Positions 32,407 through 41,327 are shown, counted from the first letter of the stretch. The stretch is 64,000 nucleotides of DNA from Ectopseudomonas composti (GCF_900115475.1 NZ_FOWP01000012.1:1-64000), one strand, 5' to 3'. Translations and numbers: made by a program. Notes: a model not told the origin generated them from the sequence alone.

Positions 32407-33125
32407 GAATCACCTCGGGTCTTGGATGAAGTGGCGAGCGCTTCGGTGTAGTAGCGCTCGATATTGCGCTTGGAGGCGCCGATGTGACGGCGCATCAGCA
32501 GTTCGGCCAGCTCGCCGTCACGTTCGGCGATGGCATCGAGAATGCGGTGGTGCTCAGCGAAAGCCTGGTGCGGCCGGTTGGGCGTAGCGGAGAACTGCAG
32601 GCGGTACATGCGCACCAGTTGGTACAGCTCGTCGCACAAGAGCTTGGCCAGGGTGCGATTGCCACTGCCCTGGATGATCCGGTAATGGAAGTCGAAGTCG
32701 CCTTCCTGCTGGTAATAGCCGACACCCGCTTTGAAGGCCGCGTCCTGCTCGTGCAGTTCCAGCACCCGGCGCAGTTCGTCGATCTCGCCCTGGGTCATGC
32801 GTTCGGCGGCCAGGCGGCAGGCCATGCCTTCGAGCGACTCGCGAATCTCGTACAGCTCGATCAGCTCGGCATGGCTGAGCGCTACCACCCGCGCGCCCAC
32901 ATGTGGCACCCGTACCAGCAGCTTCTGCCCTTCCAGGCGGTGGATCGCCTCACGTAGCGGCCCGCGACTGATGCCATAGGTGCGCGCCAGTTCAGGCTCG
33001 GAAATCTTGCTACCCGGAGCGATCTCGCCCTTGACGATGGCGGCTTGTATCAGGCGGAAGACATGTTCGGAAAGTGTTTCCGAATCCACCTGAGGCGCTG
33101 CAGATACTTCAGACTCGAGCAACAT
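32403..33125 (-). CDS. GntR-family regulator of the methylcitrate operon
   Basis: A 240-residue FadR/FCD-type GntR regulator. The N-terminal winged helix (LSEHVFRLIQAAIVKGEIAPGSKIS EPELARTYGISRGPLREAI, residues about 20-65) is followed by an FCD effector domain with metal-binding residues in LHEQDAAFKAG, DFDFHYRII and HHRILDAI. The likely ligand is methylcitrate or a related acid. It heads the prp operon and overlaps prpB. ATG 33125 is used; an in-frame GTG at 33140 is alternative. An upstream 22-bp palindrome and a half-matching site over the start codon suggest autoregulation. Confidence 0.93.
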   Translation of the reverse strand: MLLESEVSAAPQVDSETLSEHVFRLIQAAIVKGEIAPGSKISEPELARTYGISRGPLREAIHRLEGQKLLVRVPHVGARVVALSHAELIELYEIRESLEGMACRLAAERMTQGEIDELRRVLELHEQDAAFKAGVGYYQQEGDFDFHYRIIQGSGNRTLAKLLCDELYQLVRMYRLQFSATPNRPHQAFAEHHRILDAIAERDGELAELLMRRHIGASKRNIERYYTEALATSSKTRGDS

Positions 33126-33430
33126 GATTGTCGACACCACTGAGATGCAATGGCCATAAAACTACGCCAAAAAGCCATATCGGTCAAAGCAGACCAAAGT
33201 ATTGTCGACAATACTTTCAGCAGGACCAGGCAGGCAAGCCGCGACCTTACTTGCAGAAAGCTACATAAGCGTCTGTCGGCACGGAAAATCTCCATGTTAG
33301 AATCTGCGCATTCATGCCCGGCTATCGCCTTTTGCCATGGCTGCTAGACTTCACGGCAGGCAGTTGTATGGCAGGATGCCGCCAGACGCTGCCCTTCACC
33401 CGCCCCCTGGCAATACCCTCTCAAGGACAC
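33126..33430. other. Divergent regulatory region, gntR/prp and retropepsin operon
   Basis: About 305 bases without a gene. It holds the 22-bp operator palindrome on the prp side. On the other side TGTTAGAAT (33294-33302) reads as an extended -10 element (TG-T-TAGAAT) for the plus-strand operon; no clear -35 is seen. Confidence 0.5.
33196..33217. promoter_or_regulatory. Probable operator of the prp-operon GntR regulator
   Basis: AAAGTATTGTC (33196-33206) is followed directly by its exact reverse complement GACAATACTTT (33207-33217), a perfect 22-bp palindrome with the core ATTGTCGACAAT. A second copy of most of the core, ATTGTCGACA, overlaps the gntR start at 33127-33136. The location about 70-90 bases before the gene fits promoter control by its product. 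Confidence 0.75.
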
Positions 33431-33967
33431 ATGAGACTGAAACCCTTCTCCTTGTCGCTCTGCCTGCTGACCTTGTCCTGCCCGGCTCTGGCCATGGGCA
33501 AGTCGATCTATGGTCTGAACGAATACATCCATATCGAAGAACTGGACCTGCAGGTGGCTGCCAAGCTCGATACCGGTGCCAAGACCGCTTCCCTCAGCGC
33601 CCGCGATATCAAACGCTTCAAGCGTGATGGAGAAACCTGGGTGCGTTTCGTGTTGGCCATTGACGATGCGCACGAGCGCACCATCGAGCGCCCATTGGCA
33701 CGGATCAGCAAGATCAAACGACGCTCTGGTGACTTCGATCCCGATGAAGAAAAAACCTACACGGCACGCCCGGTAATCGATCTTGAATTGTGCATGGGAG
33801 AGACCCTGCGCACGATCGAAGTGAACTTGACCGACCGAAGCGCATTCCAATACCCGCTTCTGATCGGCTCCGAAGCGCTCAAGCACTTCGAAGCCATGGT
33901 CGATCCAAGCCTTAAATATGCAGCTGGCAAACCCAACTGCACCGATGACGCAACCCCTGGCGAGTAA
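33431..33967 (+). CDS. Exported retropepsin-like (DUF785, 'ATP-dependent zinc protease') protein
   Basis: A 178-residue protein with a Sec signal peptide (MRLKPFSLSLCLLTLSCPALAM) and a retropepsin-like aspartic protease domain. The active-site segment is AAKLDTGAKTASLSA (D-T-G-A near residue 48), and the flap/second-strand region DIKRFKRDGETWVRFVL follows. It ends LLIGSEALKHFEAMVDPSLKY. The family name 'zinc protease' is historical; the DTG motif shows an aspartic-type fold probably working as a dimer in the periplasm. AAGGA is five bases from the ATG. The next gene begins six bases after its stop. A longer upstream frame has no export signal. Confidence 0.9.
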   Translation: MRLKPFSLSLCLLTLSCPALAMGKSIYGLNEYIHIEELDLQVAAKLDTGAKTASLSARDIKRFKRDGETWVRFVLAIDDAHERTIERPLARISKIKRRSGDFDPDEEKTYTARPVIDLELCMGETLRTIEVNLTDRSAFQYPLLIGSEALKHFEAMVDPSLKYAAGKPNCTDDATPGE

Positions 33968-33972
33968 TTCCC

Positions 33973-35499
33973 ATGCGCTCTCTGAACCTGCATCTGAAAG
34001 TCCTGATCACCCTGCTGGTGACCCTGGGCGTTCTGATTACGGCATACCAAATCTTCATTCTCGGCATCCCGGTGACCGAGGACGAGACCGACGATCTGTG
34101 GAACATCGACGCCAAGGTCGAATTCCAGGCGACCCCGCGTGAGCCGGTGAAGCTGCAGATGTTCGTACCGCCGCTGAACCAGGATTACGTGAGCCTCAAC
34201 GAGAGCTTCATCTCCAACAACTACGGCGTCAGCGTCAACCGTGTCGACGGCAACCGTCGCGTTACCTGGTCGGCCCGTCGCGCTAGCGGCAAACAGACGC
34301 TCTACTACCGCCTGGTGCTGACCAAGCGGTACAGCGGTGAACAGACGCCAGCAAAAGGCCCGATCTTCCGCGACAGCATCCCGGTCGAAGGCCCTGAAAA
34401 GATCGCCGCCGAGGCCTTGCTCGCACCGATTCGCCAGCACTCGGCGGATGTCGAAACCTTCATCAGCGAGACCATCAAGCGCGTCAGCAACGCCAATGAC
34501 GACAACGTCAAGCTGCTGCTCGGTGGCGACGCCTCTACCGCCAACAAGGCCAAAGTCGTCGAGCTGCTACTGTCCATCGCCCACGTTCCCATGGAGCGCG
34601 TGCACACCATCCGCCTGCAGGCAGAGGTCGCTCAATCGCCAGAGCTGTGGCTGCGCAGTTTCAATGGCCAGAAGTGGCTGTACTTCAATCCTGAATCCGG
34701 CGAGCAGGGCCTACCCGTCGACCGCCTAGTCTGGTGGATTGGCGATGGTGACCTGGTTAGCCTGGAGGGTGGCCGCCAAGCCGCGGTCAGCTTCAGCCTG
34801 AACAACAGCGAGATGAACGCCATCCGTCTGGCCAAGCTGACCGACGAGAACACCGACGCGACCTTCCTCGAGTACTCGCTGTACGGCCTGCCGCTGCAGA
34901 CCCAGCAGACCTTCATGATCATGGTAATGATCCCGATTGGCGTGTTGGTGATCCTGATCCTGCGCAACCTCGGCGGCCTGCAGACTTTGGGTACCTTCAC
35001 TCCGGTACTGATCGCCCTCGCCTTCCGCGAAACGCAGCTGGGCTTCGGCATCTTCCTGTTCACCGTGATCACTGCGCTCGGCCTGTCACTACGTTCCTAC
35101 CTGGAGCACCTGAAGTTGCAGATGCTGCCGCGCCTGTCGGTGGTACTGACCTTCGTCGTGGTACTGATCGCCACCATCAGCCTGTTCAGTCACAAGCTGG
35201 GCCTGGAGCGCGGCTTGTCCGTCGCGCTGTTCCCGATGGTGATTCTGACCATGACCATCGAACGCCTGTCGATCACCTGGGAAGAGCGTGGCGGTGGTCA
35301 TGCCTTCAAGGTCGCCATCGGTACGCTGTTCGCCGCGACTGTCGCGCACCTGCTGATGAGCGTGCCTGAGCTGGTGTACTTCGTGTTCACCTTCCCGGCG
35401 ATTCTGCTGATCCTGGTGGGTTTCATGCTGGCGATGGGGCGCTACCGTGGCTACCGCTTGACCGAACTGTTCCGTTTCAAAGCCTTCCTCAAGGACTAA
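33973..35499 (+). CDS. Inactive transglutaminase fused to seven transmembrane helices
   Basis: A 508-residue membrane protein. An N-terminal helix (residues about 7-27) is followed by a large periplasmic domain (about 30-290). This resembles a transglutaminase-like fold lacking the Cys-His-Asp set: the segment VELLLSIAHVPMERVHTIRL holds no catalytic Cys. Then come about seven helices between 305 and 495 (MIMVMIPIGVLVILILRNLGG, GFGIFLFTVITALGLSLRSYL, and later ones such as LVYFVFTFPAILLILVGFML). This matches the 7TM/inactive transglutaminase family encoded with ATP-grasp and retropepsin genes. It probably serves as a membrane receptor or anchor for the other two. Confidence 0.88.
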   Translation: MRSLNLHLKVLITLLVTLGVLITAYQIFILGIPVTEDETDDLWNIDAKVEFQATPREPVKLQMFVPPLNQDYVSLNESFISNNYGVSVNRVDGNRRVTWSARRASGKQTLYYRLVLTKRYSGEQTPAKGPIFRDSIPVEGPEKIAAEALLAPIRQHSADVETFISETIKRVSNANDDNVKLLLGGDASTANKAKVVELLLSIAHVPMERVHTIRLQAEVAQSPELWLRSFNGQKWLYFNPESGEQGLPVDRLVWWIGDGDLVSLEGGRQAAVSFSLNNSEMNAIRLAKLTDENTDATFLEYSLYGLPLQTQQTFMIMVMIPIGVLVILILRNLGGLQTLGTFTPVLIALAFRETQLGFGIFLFTVITALGLSLRSYLEHLKLQMLPRLSVVLTFVVVLIATISLFSHKLGLERGLSVALFPMVILTMTIERLSITWEERGGGHAFKVAIGTLFAATVAHLLMSVPELVYFVFTFPAILLILVGFMLAMGRYRGYRLTELFRFKAFLKD

Positions 35500-35503
35500 G
35501 ACC

Positions 35504-36490
35504 ATGTTCGGCCTGATCAAGACGTGGAAAGCCCTTGAAGCCAAAGGCATCATGGGCATCAACCGACGCAATGCGGACTACGTGCTGAAGTACAACAAAC
35601 GGCACTTGTACCCGATCGTCGACGACAAGATCATCACCAAGGAGCGAGCCATCGAGGCCGGCATCGATGTGCCGGAGATGTACGGTGTCATCGAAACCGA
35701 GAAGGGAATCGACAAGCTCGACGAGATCATCGCCGGGCGCAATGACTTCGTCATCAAGCCGGCACAGGGTGCTGGCGGTGACGGCATCATGGTCATCGCG
35801 GACCGCTTCGAGGATCGGTTCAAGACGGTGTCCGGCAAGATCGTGACCCACGACGAGCTGGAGCAGCAGATTTCCAGCATCCTGTCCGGCCTTTACTCGC
35901 TGGGCGGTCACCGTGACCGCGCGCTGATCGAGTACCGCGTGACTCCGGACACCATCTTCAAGAGCATCAGCTACGAGGGCGTGCCGGATATTCGCATCAT
36001 CGTGCTGATGGGCTATCCGGTGATGGCCATGCTGCGCCTGCCGACCCGCCAGTCCAACGGCAAGGCCAACCTGCACCAGGGCGCCATCGGTGTCGGTGTG
36101 GACCTGGCGACTGGCGTGACCCTGCGCGGCACCTGGCTGAACAACAAGATCAGCAAACACCCGGACACCACCAACGCGGTGGACGGCGTGCAACTGCCGA
36201 ACTGGGACGGCTTCATGAAACTCGCCGCGGGTTGCTACGAGCTGTGTGGCCTGGGTTACATCGGCGTGGACATGGTGCTGGATCAGGACAAGGGCCCGCT
36301 GATTCTTGAGCTCAACGCCCGCCCCGGCCTGAACATCCAGATCGCCAACGACTGCGGCCTGACTCACCGCGCCCACGCGGTGGAAGCACGCCTGGAAGAG
36401 CTGAAAGCCAAAGGCATTCAGGAAGATGCCGAAGAGCGCGTACGTTTCTCCCAGGAGTTGTTTGGCCATATCGTCAGCAAGGAAGTCTGA
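35504..36490 (+). CDS. ATP-grasp ligase (alpha-L-glutamate ligase/RimK-like)
   Basis: A 328-residue ATP-grasp enzyme. ATP-binding features are FVIKPAQGAGGDGIMVI (glycine-rich lid, near residue 85), LIEYRVTPDTIF near 148, and the metal-binding C-terminal segment DKGPLILELNARPGLNIQIAN near 265-285 with Glu and Asn. The family joins an amino acid to a peptide or metabolite with ATP. It starts four bases after the transglutaminase-like gene, completing a three-gene operon. No signal peptide: it acts on the cytoplasmic side. Substrate is unknown. Confidence 0.9.
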   Translation: MFGLIKTWKALEAKGIMGINRRNADYVLKYNKRHLYPIVDDKIITKERAIEAGIDVPEMYGVIETEKGIDKLDEIIAGRNDFVIKPAQGAGGDGIMVIADRFEDRFKTVSGKIVTHDELEQQISSILSGLYSLGGHRDRALIEYRVTPDTIFKSISYEGVPDIRIIVLMGYPVMAMLRLPTRQSNGKANLHQGAIGVGVDLATGVTLRGTWLNNKISKHPDTTNAVDGVQLPNWDGFMKLAAGCYELCGLGYIGVDMVLDQDKGPLILELNARPGLNIQIANDCGLTHRAHAVEARLEELKAKGIQEDAEERVRFSQELFGHIVSKEV

Positions 36491-36514
36491 CGCTCGCCGT
36501 ACGCACCACCATTC

Positions 36515-36642
36515 GTAGGGCGGGCGCACAACCCGGCAGGCCGCTAATGGCGGGCTACACCCGCCCTACCTGGTAGTTCGCGTAGCCTGGGTGAAATCCG
36601 GGGGATTTGTCGGCAAAACGCCCCGGATTGCATCCGGGCTAC
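36515..36642. repeat. Two intergenic palindromic units
   Basis: GTAGGGCGGG (36515-36524) pairs with CCCGCCCTAC (36560-36569). Then GTAGCCTGGG...ATCCGGGG (36582-36604) pairs imperfectly with CCCCGGATTGCATCCGGGCTAC's core (36621-36642). Both lie between convergent genes and probably end or stabilise transcripts. They are of the type dispersed in the P. mendocina/stutzeri lineage (from memory). Confidence 0.7.
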
Positions 36643-36674
36643 GGGCTGATACCACGCAGTCCGCGCGGCGCACC

Positions 36675-37826
36675 CTACCGCACGATCGCCAGCTCGAACG
36701 CCCCTTCATCCGCGTGTGCATGCCGTTGCATGCCCGCCTCATCCACTGCCAACGCCTGCAACAGCCGCTTGAACGGCTTGTTGTCGAGCGTTTGCAGGCT
36801 GCGGTCTTCGTCAGTGGTGATCAGCAGTACGTAACGCTCGCCCCGCTCGGCGCGCACCTGCACTGTGCCCTCGATGAAGGCGTAGCGGTACCAGGTTTCC
36901 GGATGCAGTTGATACACCGCATCGCTGACCAACCGCGTCGGCCGCTTGGCCTCGTCGAGAAACAGCAGCGACGGATAGACCACCTGCCGGTTGGCGAAAC
37001 TGCGCACGCGCAAGCCATAGCTCTGCCGTGAAGCCGGCAGCTTCAGTGCCGCGTAATAACTGCGGCCCATCGGAAACTCGAAGCTGGGCGAGAAACGGTC
37101 CAGCTCTTCATAGCGCGGCTCTTGCGCTGACAATACGCTGAAGTCACTGTCACGCATCTGTCCGCAACAGCGTGTCGACAACTCGCCATATAGGCTTTCA
37201 GCACGCGCCTGGCTGCCTTCGAGCAGCGCCTGCATGGCCGCAGTGGGCTGGCCATCGAGCATCGGCAACGAGGGTTTGCTGCGCTCGAACTCGACTTGCC
37301 GGCCTTCACTGTAACGAACCGTTGAAGCGCCAGCGCCTGACTGGCCTTCGGCAGACCTGGCAGGCACCGGCGAGTTGTGCATCCGCCCCTGTTCATCGAC
37401 CCAGGTGTAATAGGGGCTGTCGTAGCTGTTGCGCGCGAAACCGCGTCCCTCCAGCACCGCCGAATCGATGTAATCCCCTGCCCGCTCACCGCTGGCCAGC
37501 ACCTGGTCGCGCCCCGAGGCGCCGGCGAGCTGCGCGCCGGCGTAGAAACTGGTCTGCAGCTGACCGCTGCCATCGACCCAGGTGAAGTAGCGCCGCTTGC
37601 TCTCCCCTGTACTTGGCGCACTGCCCGGCCAGGCACCGTCATCACCAAGCCGGGCCTGATCGCTCTTTGCGGCGCGGCGCTGGGCCTGCTGCTGTTGCTC
37701 GGCGAAACGGCTGTCGACGAAAGTGTTGTGCACCCTGCCGAGATCATCGACCCAGGTCAGGTAACGACTGCTGGCGCTGGCCTGCATCAGCGGCAGCACC
37801 ATCAAAAGCCACAACAGACTGCGCAT
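36675..37826 (-). CDS. Secreted MalM-like protein with triplicated YxTWVD motifs
   Basis: A 383-residue exported protein with signal peptide MRSLLWLLMVLPLMQASAS. The N-terminal half has three copies of a short repeat: YLTWVDDLGRVHNTF (about 21), YFTWVDGSGQLQTSF (about 79) and YYTWVDEQGRMHNSP (about 139), separated by low-complexity linkers. The C-terminal half (about 210-370) resembles the MalM-type periplasmic domain: DFSVLSAQEPRYEEL, SYYAALKLPASRQSYGLRVRSF, ERYVLLITTDEDRS. Acinetobacter Fil-locus proteins carry similar domains. It is the last of five exported/envelope genes behind two LuxR regulators, four bases after the FadL-like gene. Role unknown, presumably surface or periplasmic assembly. 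Confidence 0.75.
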   Translation of the reverse strand: MRSLLWLLMVLPLMQASASSRYLTWVDDLGRVHNTFVDSRFAEQQQQAQRRAAKSDQARLGDDGAWPGSAPSTGESKRRYFTWVDGSGQLQTSFYAGAQLAGASGRDQVLASGERAGDYIDSAVLEGRGFARNSYDSPYYTWVDEQGRMHNSPVPARSAEGQSGAGASTVRYSEGRQVEFERSKPSLPMLDGQPTAAMQALLEGSQARAESLYGELSTRCCGQMRDSDFSVLSAQEPRYEELDRFSPSFEFPMGRSYYAALKLPASRQSYGLRVRSFANRQVVYPSLLFLDEAKRPTRLVSDAVYQLHPETWYRYAFIEGTVQVRAERGERYVLLITTDEDRSLQTLDNKPFKRLLQALAVDEAGMQRHAHADEGAFELAIVR

Positions 37827-37830
37827 CGCC

Positions 37831-39420
37831 TCAAAACCTCGAGGTGTAGGTCATGGCGAAAATATAGGCCTTGACCGTGGTTTCGATATTGAGCCCGGCA
37901 TACGGGTTGTAGACCAGGTTGTCCAAGCCTTCGCAGCTGACGTTGCAGCTGCTGCCGGCGGGAATGCTCTGCTTGGAGACGAAATAGTTGAAGCCGACGT
38001 CGATGGTGGTGTCCTTGTCCCAGCGATAGCCCAGGCCCAGGCCGTAGAGATCTGCGTCACCTACCGGCGCCAGCACATCGGCCTTGTCCTTGGGGATGGC
38101 CGACGGGCGATATTCATAGCCGGCGCGCAATGCCAGGCGGTCGTTGACGTCGTACTGCACGCCCACGCCCCAGTTCCAGGTGTCACGGTAGCCACGGTCG
38201 AGAATAATGCTGCGATCGGTGGCGTTGGTGCTGTCAAAATACTTGGCGATACGTAACAGATCGAGCTCGCGGTCGAACTCGATCTCGAAGTTGTTCCAGT
38301 CGCTGTAACCGACCCAGCGCAGATCCAGATTGAACTGCCACTTTTCGAACGGACGTACCTTGATGCCAGTGCTGAAGGCATCTGGATAGGTCAGTTTCAG
38401 CGAGGCGTTGCCACTTTCATCTTCCGCACCGTAGGGAAAGAGAGAGCTGAGTATCTTGCCTGCGAAAGCGCCCTGAAATCCTTGCCAGAACCCGGCCCAG
38501 TCGTCCGTGTAATCGACACGATACTTGCCCTTCAAATTCATCCGTGACTCACTCTGGTAAGTCGCACCCCAGGAAAACCAATCCGTCGGTTCCCAGAGAA
38601 CCCCCAGGTTGTAGCTCGGTGACAGACTCTGTTGCAGGTCCAGGTCGAGGTTGGCCAGTGAGTCGAACGGGCCTATCTTGCCACCGCAGACGTTAAAGAA
38701 TGGCCCAAGAATTTCCTCCAGCCCCGGCAGGCACAGGGCTTCATTCAGGGCGCGAGTCAGGCCGGTGAGCATGCCGGGGTTACGGAAGTCCTGATTGAGT
38801 GCCACGGCCTGGTGGGAGAAACCGATGGACAGCCCAACCGACAGCTCGTCATTGACCTGATAGGCCAGCGACGGTGAGAAATAGGTGATGCGCTGCAGCG
38901 ATACCTGGCGTCCCTGGAACCGTCCTGGATCGTCGTCGGAATCGCGCGAATAGCCCAACGCCATCGGCGCATAGACGTTGGTGGCGAAGGTGAACTTCGA
39001 GCCCGGCGGGTTGATCGACAGACCGGCCAGCGGCGCTACCAGCACCGGCAACTCGGTCATGCCGCCAACACCTGGCAGGTACATGGTCGGTGTCAGCGTG
39101 CGGCTACTGGAGTTCTTGAAGGGGTCATCGTCGTACCCCATGAAACCGTAGCCTTCCTTGGCATCGAACTTGGCCCGGATGTCCATCACGCCGCTGAGCA
39201 GCTTGACCGTGGTCTGCCGCCCTTTGAGCTTGCTCAGGGCCGCCGGGTTGTAGTGCACGGCATCGATGCCGGTGACGTCGGCGGTAACGGCGTTGCCCAT
39301 GGCCATGGCCTTGGGGTTGCCGATGGTCAGGTTGGTGGCCAGTTGCGCCTGGGCAGGCAGGACGCAGGCCGCGCCCAGCCCGACCAGCAGCAGCGCCTGC
39401 AGCTTGGCAAGATGAGTCAT
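37831..39420 (-). CDS. FadL/OmpP1-family outer-membrane transport protein
   Basis: A 529-residue outer-membrane barrel. The signal peptide ends near VLPAQAQ. The FadL N-terminal hatch is recognisable in LTIGNPKAMAMGNAVTADVTGIDAVHYNPAALSKL (residues about 30-64), with the NPA motif. The remainder alternates as beta strands and ends in a terminal aromatic strand (YIFAMTYTSRF). Family members pass long-chain fatty acids or other hydrophobics. Cysteine pairs (GGSSCNVSC-like and LCLPGL ... NVCGG) suggest two disulphides in loops. Here it belongs to the putative export cluster. Whether it imports a lipid or helps surface assembly is open. Confidence 0.88.
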   Translation of the reverse strand: MTHLAKLQALLLVGLGAACVLPAQAQLATNLTIGNPKAMAMGNAVTADVTGIDAVHYNPAALSKLKGRQTTVKLLSGVMDIRAKFDAKEGYGFMGYDDDPFKNSSSRTLTPTMYLPGVGGMTELPVLVAPLAGLSINPPGSKFTFATNVYAPMALGYSRDSDDDPGRFQGRQVSLQRITYFSPSLAYQVNDELSVGLSIGFSHQAVALNQDFRNPGMLTGLTRALNEALCLPGLEEILGPFFNVCGGKIGPFDSLANLDLDLQQSLSPSYNLGVLWEPTDWFSWGATYQSESRMNLKGKYRVDYTDDWAGFWQGFQGAFAGKILSSLFPYGAEDESGNASLKLTYPDAFSTGIKVRPFEKWQFNLDLRWVGYSDWNNFEIEFDRELDLLRIAKYFDSTNATDRSIILDRGYRDTWNWGVGVQYDVNDRLALRAGYEYRPSAIPKDKADVLAPVGDADLYGLGLGYRWDKDTTIDVGFNYFVSKQSIPAGSSCNVSCEGLDNLVYNPYAGLNIETTVKAYIFAMTYTSRF

Positions 39421-39438
39421 ATCAGGTTCGCTCGCTGC

Positions 39439-40443
39439 TTACTCGGCCTTGAGACCCTTGATATCCAGGGGTATGGAAATCCCGAGCAGGACATCGGGCG
39501 AATCTTCGGTCATGCCGAAACCGGCATTGACGTTGACGATGTTGTTCGATGCCGTACGCAGGCCCAGCGAGAAGTTCATCACTGCACTGGTCTGCTCGTT
39601 GCCTTCGAAGGTGGCGTCGCTGAACTTGAATTTCGGCGCCATGTTGTGCGCCATCTGGAATGAGGTGGCCAGCGACACGTCGTAAGACAGCGCGTAAGCG
39701 AAGCCCATGCTCAGCGACAGGCTCGAACCCGGGTCGACCTCCTCCAGCAAACGGCCGCCGCGTACCTGGTCGGCATCGCGAACCGGTAGGTTGTAGGTGT
39801 AACCAAGCGAACCGAACAGTACTACCGGATCGATCACGTAAGAGAGATTCGCGCCCACACCCAGGCTGTAGTAACCGCTGCCGGTGGCCAGGCCATTGTC
39901 CAGGCTGACGTCATAGGGGCTGTCGCCAGTCGGCAGGCCCAACGTGGCGAACAGGGTGGTGACGGGACGGCCGCGCACCGACGACCAGGGCTGCCAGCGG
40001 AAACTGGCGGAAATATCGCCCAGGCTGTAGGTGCTGAGATCGCGTTCGGTGTCGTACTTGGCCAGAAACGGCACGCGCATACTGAACGTAAGGTTGTCCC
40101 ACACCCCATAGTCGAAGGTGAACGAATTGGTGAAGGTATGCTGCGCCTCGCTCTGACCGATCACGCTGTAGACGTTCTGCCCGGTACGCACGGTCTGGAT
40201 CTGCGTATCGCGCAGCAGCGAGTAGTCGAAGCCATAGGTCAGGGTGCGCTCACCCTTCTTGAGCAGGGTGTAGCTCTTCTCCGCGGCCTGGAACACCTCT
40301 TCCAGCGCCTTGGCGCTGTCGGCGTCGTCGTCTTTCTTGGTCAACGCGTCGCGTGCATCGTCGACCGTGGCGTCTTCGGCCATCAGCGGCTGCGCCACAA
40401 CCAGCGTCAGCATGGCCAGCCATGCATACCCCCAAACTCCCAT
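39439..40443 (-). CDS. Coiled-coil plus beta-barrel outer-membrane protein (FapF-like)
   Basis: A 334-residue exported protein: signal peptide to about AQPLMA, a charged helical segment of about 40 residues (VDDARDALTKKDDDADSAKA ... AAEKSYTLLKKGE), then a beta-barrel of alternating strands (TLTYGFDYSLLRDTQIQ, FTNSFTFDYGVWDNLTFSMR and so on) ending LLGISIPLDIKGL. Databases often label such proteins 'meta-pathway of phenol degradation transporter'. An N-terminal coiled coil feeding a 12-strand barrel is the architecture of FapF, the amyloid-export channel. It lies between a C39 peptidase and a FadL-like barrel, which supports an export role. Similarity is by architecture, not alignment. Confidence 0.75.
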   Translation of the reverse strand: MGVWGYAWLAMLTLVVAQPLMAEDATVDDARDALTKKDDDADSAKALEEVFQAAEKSYTLLKKGERTLTYGFDYSLLRDTQIQTVRTGQNVYSVIGQSEAQHTFTNSFTFDYGVWDNLTFSMRVPFLAKYDTERDLSTYSLGDISASFRWQPWSSVRGRPVTTLFATLGLPTGDSPYDVSLDNGLATGSGYYSLGVGANLSYVIDPVVLFGSLGYTYNLPVRDADQVRGGRLLEEVDPGSSLSLSMGFAYALSYDVSLATSFQMAHNMAPKFKFSDATFEGNEQTSAVMNFSLGLRTASNNIVNVNAGFGMTEDSPDVLLGISIPLDIKGLKAE

Positions 40444-40481
40444 GACGCTATCCCCAGATCGTTATTGTTATGCCGGGCAAA

Positions 40482-41243
40482 TCACTTGCGGCGAATGTAT
40501 TGGATGTCGCCTCCCGACCCCAGTTGGTCGGCCTGATTCGTGGTGAACTTGGCCATCTGCGGAAATTCGCGGAAAGCCAGCATGCTGATGGTGCGGTCAT
40601 CGATGATGCGCAGGTCGCGGTCGGTCAGCGCCATGGCATTGGGCGGTTCGTTACCGCTGGGAAAGATCACGAACAGCACGTTCTGATCCCAGATTTCTTC
40701 GAAACGCACGCGGGTGAAACTGATGTTGCCTAGCGCTGGATCGGCGACGAATACATGCTCGTTGTAGACATCACGCACCACCACGAAGTGTTTGAAGCCG
40801 GCGTACTCGATGGGCACGATGGCCGGATGCTCGAGCTGCGCCAGGTCATCGAAACCGGCGCGAAAGCCGCCGCTCTTGTAGCCCAGGGCAGTGACGAAAC
40901 GTTTCATGTCGAGCAGGGAAAACCCCCGGCGCTCGACGATCTTTTCCGCCTCGCCGAAATGCAGCAGCCCTTCCATCACCTGACGCTCTTCCAGATTGCG
41001 CCCAAGGTAGTAGTCCAGCAGGGTCGTCAGCGCCGCAGAACCGCAACTGTAGTCATAGGCCTGGCGGATCACGTTGCGAAACTGCAACTGACTCATCGGC
41101 TCCAGTGCCACCGACTCGCGCAGCGGGCCATTGGGCACGAGCGGCTGGGTGATATTCACGGTGCCGGCGGGCTGCGGTTTGATGTCGACAGCCTCGGTAA
41201 AACCGTACAAACCGATCAGGCTGCCCACGAGAATTTCGATCAT
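40482..41243 (-). CDS. C39-family (FapD-like) cysteine peptidase
   Basis: A 253-residue papain-like C39 peptidase. The active Cys is in RQAYDYSCGSAALTTLLDYY near residue 70 (Q-x5-C pattern: Gln stabilises the oxyanion), His in GFKHFVVVRDV near 150 and Asp in VADPALG near 167. An N-terminal hydrophobic stretch (ILVGSLIGLYGF) would export or anchor it. Stand-alone C39 domains next to barrels occur in fap operons (FapD), where they are needed for amyloid export. It is followed by the FapF-like barrel gene and preceded by the small Fil-type secreted gene. Confidence 0.85.
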   Translation of the reverse strand: MIEILVGSLIGLYGFTEAVDIKPQPAGTVNITQPLVPNGPLRESVALEPMSQLQFRNVIRQAYDYSCGSAALTTLLDYYLGRNLEERQVMEGLLHFGEAEKIVERRGFSLLDMKRFVTALGYKSGGFRAGFDDLAQLEHPAIVPIEYAGFKHFVVVRDVYNEHVFVADPALGNISFTRVRFEEIWDQNVLFVIFPSGNEPPNAMALTDRDLRIIDDRTISMLAFREFPQMAKFTTNQADQLGSGGDIQYIRRK

Positions 41244-41327
41244 TGGTCAATCCGCAACTGCGTACAACGAAGCAGAAGCCCGGCCGCACAAGGCGGCTGA
41301 GCTCCTGTGGATCAGATCAAGCGGGGA

